DNA from: an uncultured Lachnospiraceae bacterium | Lineage (GTDB): Bacteria > Bacillota > Clostridia > Lachnospirales > Lachnospiraceae | Reading direction: 5' to 3' | Assembly (NCBI GenBank): GCA_946538445.1 | Contig: CAMNGO010000030.1 | Location: 1 to 15,239 of the forward strand | DNA length: 15,239 nt | Shown here: positions 13,053-15,239 of the stretch, piece by piece | Position numbering within the stretch: position 1 is the first letter of the stretch | How the letters are laid out: every line of letters begins with the position of its first letter | Notes under the pieces: generated by a model | Database searches by the model: none | What the model saw: only the letters and a program-made list of their open reading frames with translations | Told to the model about the DNA's origin: nothing | Position numbers and translations under genes: made by a program

Positions 13053-14059
13053 TACTTGGCTCCTTTTTTAAAATACTTGTCAAGTCCCTTCAAAACTCCT
13101 TCCGCCAGTTTCATCTGGGTTCCTTCTGAGATGTCAGAACCCGCGTCTCCCACTTCCAGGTCGATGGAGGGAATGGTGGAGAAAGAAGTCTGGGTCAGGT
13201 CCATCTCCATATCTCCGTCACTGAAGATATTAATTCCCTCTGCCTTCATGCCATCAATCACAGCATTTCCCAAAGTGTTATGCTCTTTCCAATGATCTTT
13301 TACCGGTTCCATCTCCCGATACCGGTTCACGTCCGGTACCGACATATAAAATACTCCTTTATCATTTTCCGTACTGTCATAGTGGAGGGCGATATGGCAG
13401 TCAGCCATGTTATTAGCAACAACTGTTCTTGCGATGTTGTCAAGTTGAACATCCTCATCTTCCCGGATCATCAGAACATTATATCCTGCTTCCAATAATT
13501 TCTCCTTAGTTAGCATGGCCAGAGACAGGGTTGCCTCAGCTTCCGATGTTCCGTCCGGAAAGGACATACCTGAGGAAATCGCATAAGATTTTGTTGCACC
13601 TGCTGAAGTGGTCCCTCCGGTCACTTTCGGAGAACCATCCGGATGGCACAGAGTCTTAACACTCTCTCCGCCCTTTGTCCCATGACCGGCATTGACGCAG
13701 ACTGTGACACCGTTCCAGAAATTAACCTTATGTCTGTATAGGGTAGCGGACCCGGAATGGATTGCCGAATACTCCGCATATTTCCAGGAGGACTCCATGG
13801 AGATCTTCTCTGATGTGATCTCATCTTCCTGGGAGGTTTCTTCCGGATTAATCTGTGTGGAAGCTTCGGTACTTATCTCTCGATCGGTGCCGGTAGTGGC
13901 TTCTGTTATCTTATTGTTCGTCATCGTCTCCGTGGAGGCCTCTGTTCTGGCTTCTGTGGGTGTTTCCACGGAATGTGTGGTCTTCTCTGCCGAATTGTTT
14001 TGTCCACATGCGGTAAGAAGCGCAACTGCTGTTATTATAAGTAAACATTTCTTTATCAT
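13052..14059 (-). CDS. Lipoprotein N-acetylmuramoyl-L-alanine amidase (Amidase_3 type)
   Basis: This 335-residue protein has a lipoprotein signal (MIKKCLLIITAVALLTAC, lipobox LTA-C18). A Thr/Ser/Glu-rich low-complexity linker follows (about 20-90) with four TEA motifs, then a zinc amidase domain. Likely zinc ligands are H126 (NAGHG), E175 (SEAEATL) and H226 (HIALHYDS). The likely catalytic Glu is E302 (IDLEVGDAGSD). About 48 residues separate the first two ligands, longer than in compact AmiC-like enzymes, with the insert running GESVKTLCHPDG to SGMSFPDG. It should cleave the lactyl-amide bond between MurNAc and the stem peptide on the outer membrane face. A GGAGAG SD precedes the ATG. It is the first gene of the amidase-MocR-MoxR-DUF58-transglutaminase cluster. 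Confidence 0.92.
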   Translation of the reverse strand: MIKKCLLIITAVALLTACGQNNSAEKTTHSVETPTEARTEASTETMTNNKITEATTGTDREISTEASTQINPEETSQEDEITSEKISMESSWKYAEYSAIHSGSATLYRHKVNFWNGVTVCVNAGHGTKGGESVKTLCHPDGSPKVTGGTTSAGATKSYAISSGMSFPDGTSEAEATLSLAMLTKEKLLEAGYNVLMIREDEDVQLDNIARTVVANNMADCHIALHYDSTENDKGVFYMSVPDVNRYREMEPVKDHWKEHNTLGNAVIDGMKAEGINIFSDGDMEMDLTQTSFSTIPSIDLEVGDAGSDISEGTQMKLAEGVLKGLDKYFKKGAK

Positions 14060-14093
14060 ACTGTCTCTCCAAATCTTATCAGCCTGTTTTCTT

Positions 14094-14109
14094 ATTATAC
14101 CCCATTATA
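14094..14109 (-). promoter_or_regulatory. Probable promoter region of the amidase cluster (tandem -10 elements)
   Basis: Two perfect TATAAT boxes occur on the minus strand at 14109-14104 and 14099-14094, about 40-50 bases before the amidase ATG. No good -35 is present at 17 bases from either. The only T-rich sequence there is the U-tract of the upstream terminator, so -35 and terminator may overlap. Confidence 0.5.
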
Positions 14110-14115
14110 AGAGAT

Positions 14116-14151
14116 AAAAAAAGGAGCAAGATCCTCCCGGGATATTACTCC
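14116..14151 (-). terminator. Strong intrinsic terminator after the HAD phosphatase gene
   Basis: On the minus strand a 12-base stem (14151-14140 with 14134-14123) has one G-U pair and one mismatch and a 5-base loop. It is followed directly by seven T (14122-14116). It lies about 25 bases after the TAG of the gene at 14175. Confidence 0.88.
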
Positions 14152-14162
14152 ATGCATGGTTG

Positions 14163-14184
14163 TCTATTCGGTTTCTATTCGGTT
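14163..14184. repeat. Perfect 11-bp tandem duplication over the HAD stop codon
   Basis: TCTATTCGGTT (plus strand) is repeated exactly at 14163-14173 and 14174-14184. The second unit contains the TAG stop (14175-14177). Loss of one copy would leave the protein end unchanged. Confidence 0.8.
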
Positions 14185-14960
14185 AGCAGGCTCAGCATAT
14201 TGACCACACCCTGAGAATCATTTGTGGTGGTCTGATAGCTGGCGATCTCTTTCAGTTTCGGATGGGCATTGGCCATAGCCACGCTGAAATGGCAGGATTC
14301 CATCATTGTGGTATCGTTGAGATAATCCCCAAAACAGATACATTCCTCCGGTCGTATGTCATATTCTTCCTGAAGGAACCGGATCGCGGTCCCCTTGCTG
14401 GTGTCAGCCTTCTGGATATCCACCCAGGACTGCTCGGAAAGAACGCTTTGCATATGGTCTCCCAGATCAGGAAGGGAATGGATCAGATTGGCTGCGTCAT
14501 GTTTCTGGTCATATATGGAGATCTTTACGATCTCATCCTTATCGATTACCTTCTTCAGGTCTTCCACCTCCATAAGGGAGGAGAAATACATGGAGACATC
14601 CCCCAGATCTTCTTCTCCTTTATATTGGATATAGGAAGTGTGGGCCCCGCTTAATACCAGGTGGGTATCCGGGATATTTCCCATATATTTTATTGCATTC
14701 ATCAGGTCCTGTTCATCAATGGGATTACTGTACAGCTTCTTCCCTTCGTGAAAGATAAAGCCACCGTTATCCGCACAGTAGGTCATCTGCTCACCAAGTG
14801 AACCGAACATCCCCACCAGTGTCTGATACTGTCGTCCGCTGGCGATCACGGTATGGATCTCAGGATGTCTCTTCACCCAATCGAAGAATTCTACCGGCGG
14901 TCGGTGCTGACTGTTTAATAAAGTTCCATCTAAATCTGTTGCAATCATCTTAATTGACAT
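14175..14960 (-). CDS. Cof-type HAD-IIB family hydrolase (sugar-phosphate or phosphorylated-metabolite phosphatase)
   Basis: In this 261-residue protein, HAD motif I is DLDGT (D9 and D11), motif II is IASGR (S41), motif III is K189 in DTSKGTAI and motif IV is GDYLNDTTMM (D212, D216). The IIB cap domain lies between about 80 and 180. Cof-type enzymes are cytoplasmic Mg-dependent phosphatases with broad activity on sugar phosphates, FMN or PLP, so the substrate cannot be told from the sequence. The start is the ATG at 14960, with AAGGAG (14975-14970) nine bases upstream. An in-frame TTG at 14969 directly abuts the SD and is rejected. It is monocistronic by appearance, with its own terminator and a long leader. 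Confidence 0.93.
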   Translation of the reverse strand: MSIKMIATDLDGTLLNSQHRPPVEFFDWVKRHPEIHTVIASGRQYQTLVGMFGSLGEQMTYCADNGGFIFHEGKKLYSNPIDEQDLMNAIKYMGNIPDTHLVLSGAHTSYIQYKGEEDLGDVSMYFSSLMEVEDLKKVIDKDEIVKISIYDQKHDAANLIHSLPDLGDHMQSVLSEQSWVDIQKADTSKGTAIRFLQEEYDIRPEECICFGDYLNDTTMMESCHFSVAMANAHPKLKEIASYQTTTNDSQGVVNMLSLLTE

Positions 14961-15150
14961 TTTGTTCAACTCCTTTCCAATGTCTTGAGTCTTGTTCAGA
15001 CTCCCTCACAATTCATGCCCAAGGCATGTCTATATACAGATACTGTTCCTCATTCATCGGATATTATTTTTATTCTTTTCCTATCTTCTCTGAGTGAATT
15101 ATCTCCCACCTGTAGAGGAGGGAGTCTCAATCTTCATCTGATGAATGATC
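14961..15150 (-). promoter_or_regulatory. Long 5' leader of the HAD gene with competing inverted repeats
   Basis: If the promoter at 15157-15185 is used, the leader is about 190 nt. The segment AGACTC (14998-15003, plus strand) can pair with GAGTCT at 14987-14992 (6 bp, 5-nt loop). Alternatively, as the longer AGACTCCCTC (14998-15007), it can pair with GAGGGAGTCT at 15118-15127 (10 bp, perfect). A further hairpin, CATGCC-CAA-GGCATG (15014-15028), lies between. I do not recognise a riboswitch or T-box signature, and no U-tract marks a terminator. Confidence 0.4.
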
Positions 15151-15156
15151 ATCCGT

Positions 15157-15185
15157 ACAATAGCATCGTCATAAGGAGAAGTAAA
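15157..15185 (-). promoter_or_regulatory. Candidate promoter for the HAD gene
   Basis: TTTACT (15185-15180) and TATTGT (15162-15157) are 17 bases apart on the minus strand, with an extended -10 TG (TGCTATTGT). Each box matches consensus at four of six positions. A 13-bp palindrome, TTCATC-T-GATGAA (15133-15145), lies just downstream and could be an operator. Bases 15190-15239 hold nothing I can identify. Confidence 0.4.
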
Positions 15186-15239
15186 TTGTCAGAATATTCT
15201 TGAAATATTATTTCCTTTTTGCAGAAATACTAAGAAAGA

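Noticed and set aside
12309..13295. Long open frame on the plus strand (328 codons) opposite the MocR and amidase genes
   Set aside because: It is fully antisense to two well-supported genes, has no recognisable domain, and no SD or promoter stands out. It is a codon-bias shadow.
15000..15130. T-box or SAM-type riboswitch in the HAD leader
   Set aside because: GGUGGGAG looked like part of a T-box motif, but the conserved AGGGUGGNACCGCG and a terminator hairpin are missing. No SAM-I core was found.
1..15239. CRISPR arrays, insertion sequences, tRNA or rRNA genes, prophage genes
   Set aside because: No regularly spaced repeats, transposase-like frames, terminal inverted repeats or tRNA-like folds were found on either strand.

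Overview
The window reads as a chromosomal segment of a low-to-moderate GC Gram-positive anaerobe of the class Clostridia. A Lachnospiraceae-like bacterium is my best guess. This rests on the appearance of the ribosomal proteins, strong AAGGAGG ribosome-binding sites, a Thr/Ser/Glu-rich lipoprotein amidase and a Gx-type (HpsA-like) membrane protein. Every gene I can support lies on the minus strand, so transcription runs from high to low coordinates. I see no mobile element, tRNA, rRNA or CRISPR array.

Region 1 (1-5338) is the S10 ribosomal operon in canonical order: rpsJ, rplC, rplD, rplW, rplB, rpsS, rplV, rpsC, rplP, rpmC, rpsQ, and the first 23 codons of rplN, which runs off the edge. Genes are packed with 1-14 nt overlaps or short SD-bearing gaps. 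The exception is a 144-nt rpsJ-rplC spacer carrying repeats and hairpin potential.

Region 2 (5339-5773) is a 435-bp gene-free stretch. It holds two good sigma-A-type promoters for the S10 operon, a roughly 240-nt leader RNA with several helices, one pair arranged as a possible pseudoknot, and the terminator of the preceding unit. This leader is the strongest candidate for an undescribed element.

Region 3 (5774-7211) is a two-gene unit: a class I SAM-dependent RlmI/RlmK-like methyltransferase, then a Gx transporter family protein. It has its own extended -10 promoter and ends in an intrinsic terminator.

Region 4 (7237-14109) is a tightly coupled cluster read in the order lipoprotein N-acetylmuramoyl-L-alanine amidase, MocR/GntR-aminotransferase regulator, MoxR AAA+ ATPase, DUF58 protein, and membrane-bound transglutaminase-like protein. 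The last three form the widespread MoxR-DUF58-transglutaminase trio. Linked to a cell-wall hydrolase and a PLP-binding regulator, they suggest an envelope-remodelling locus. The transglutaminase core carries Asp where the catalytic Cys is expected.

Region 5 (14116-15239) is a Cof-type HAD phosphatase with a strong terminator. It has a roughly 190-nt leader with competing inverted repeats and a plausible promoter. The remaining 50 or so bases hold nothing I can assign.
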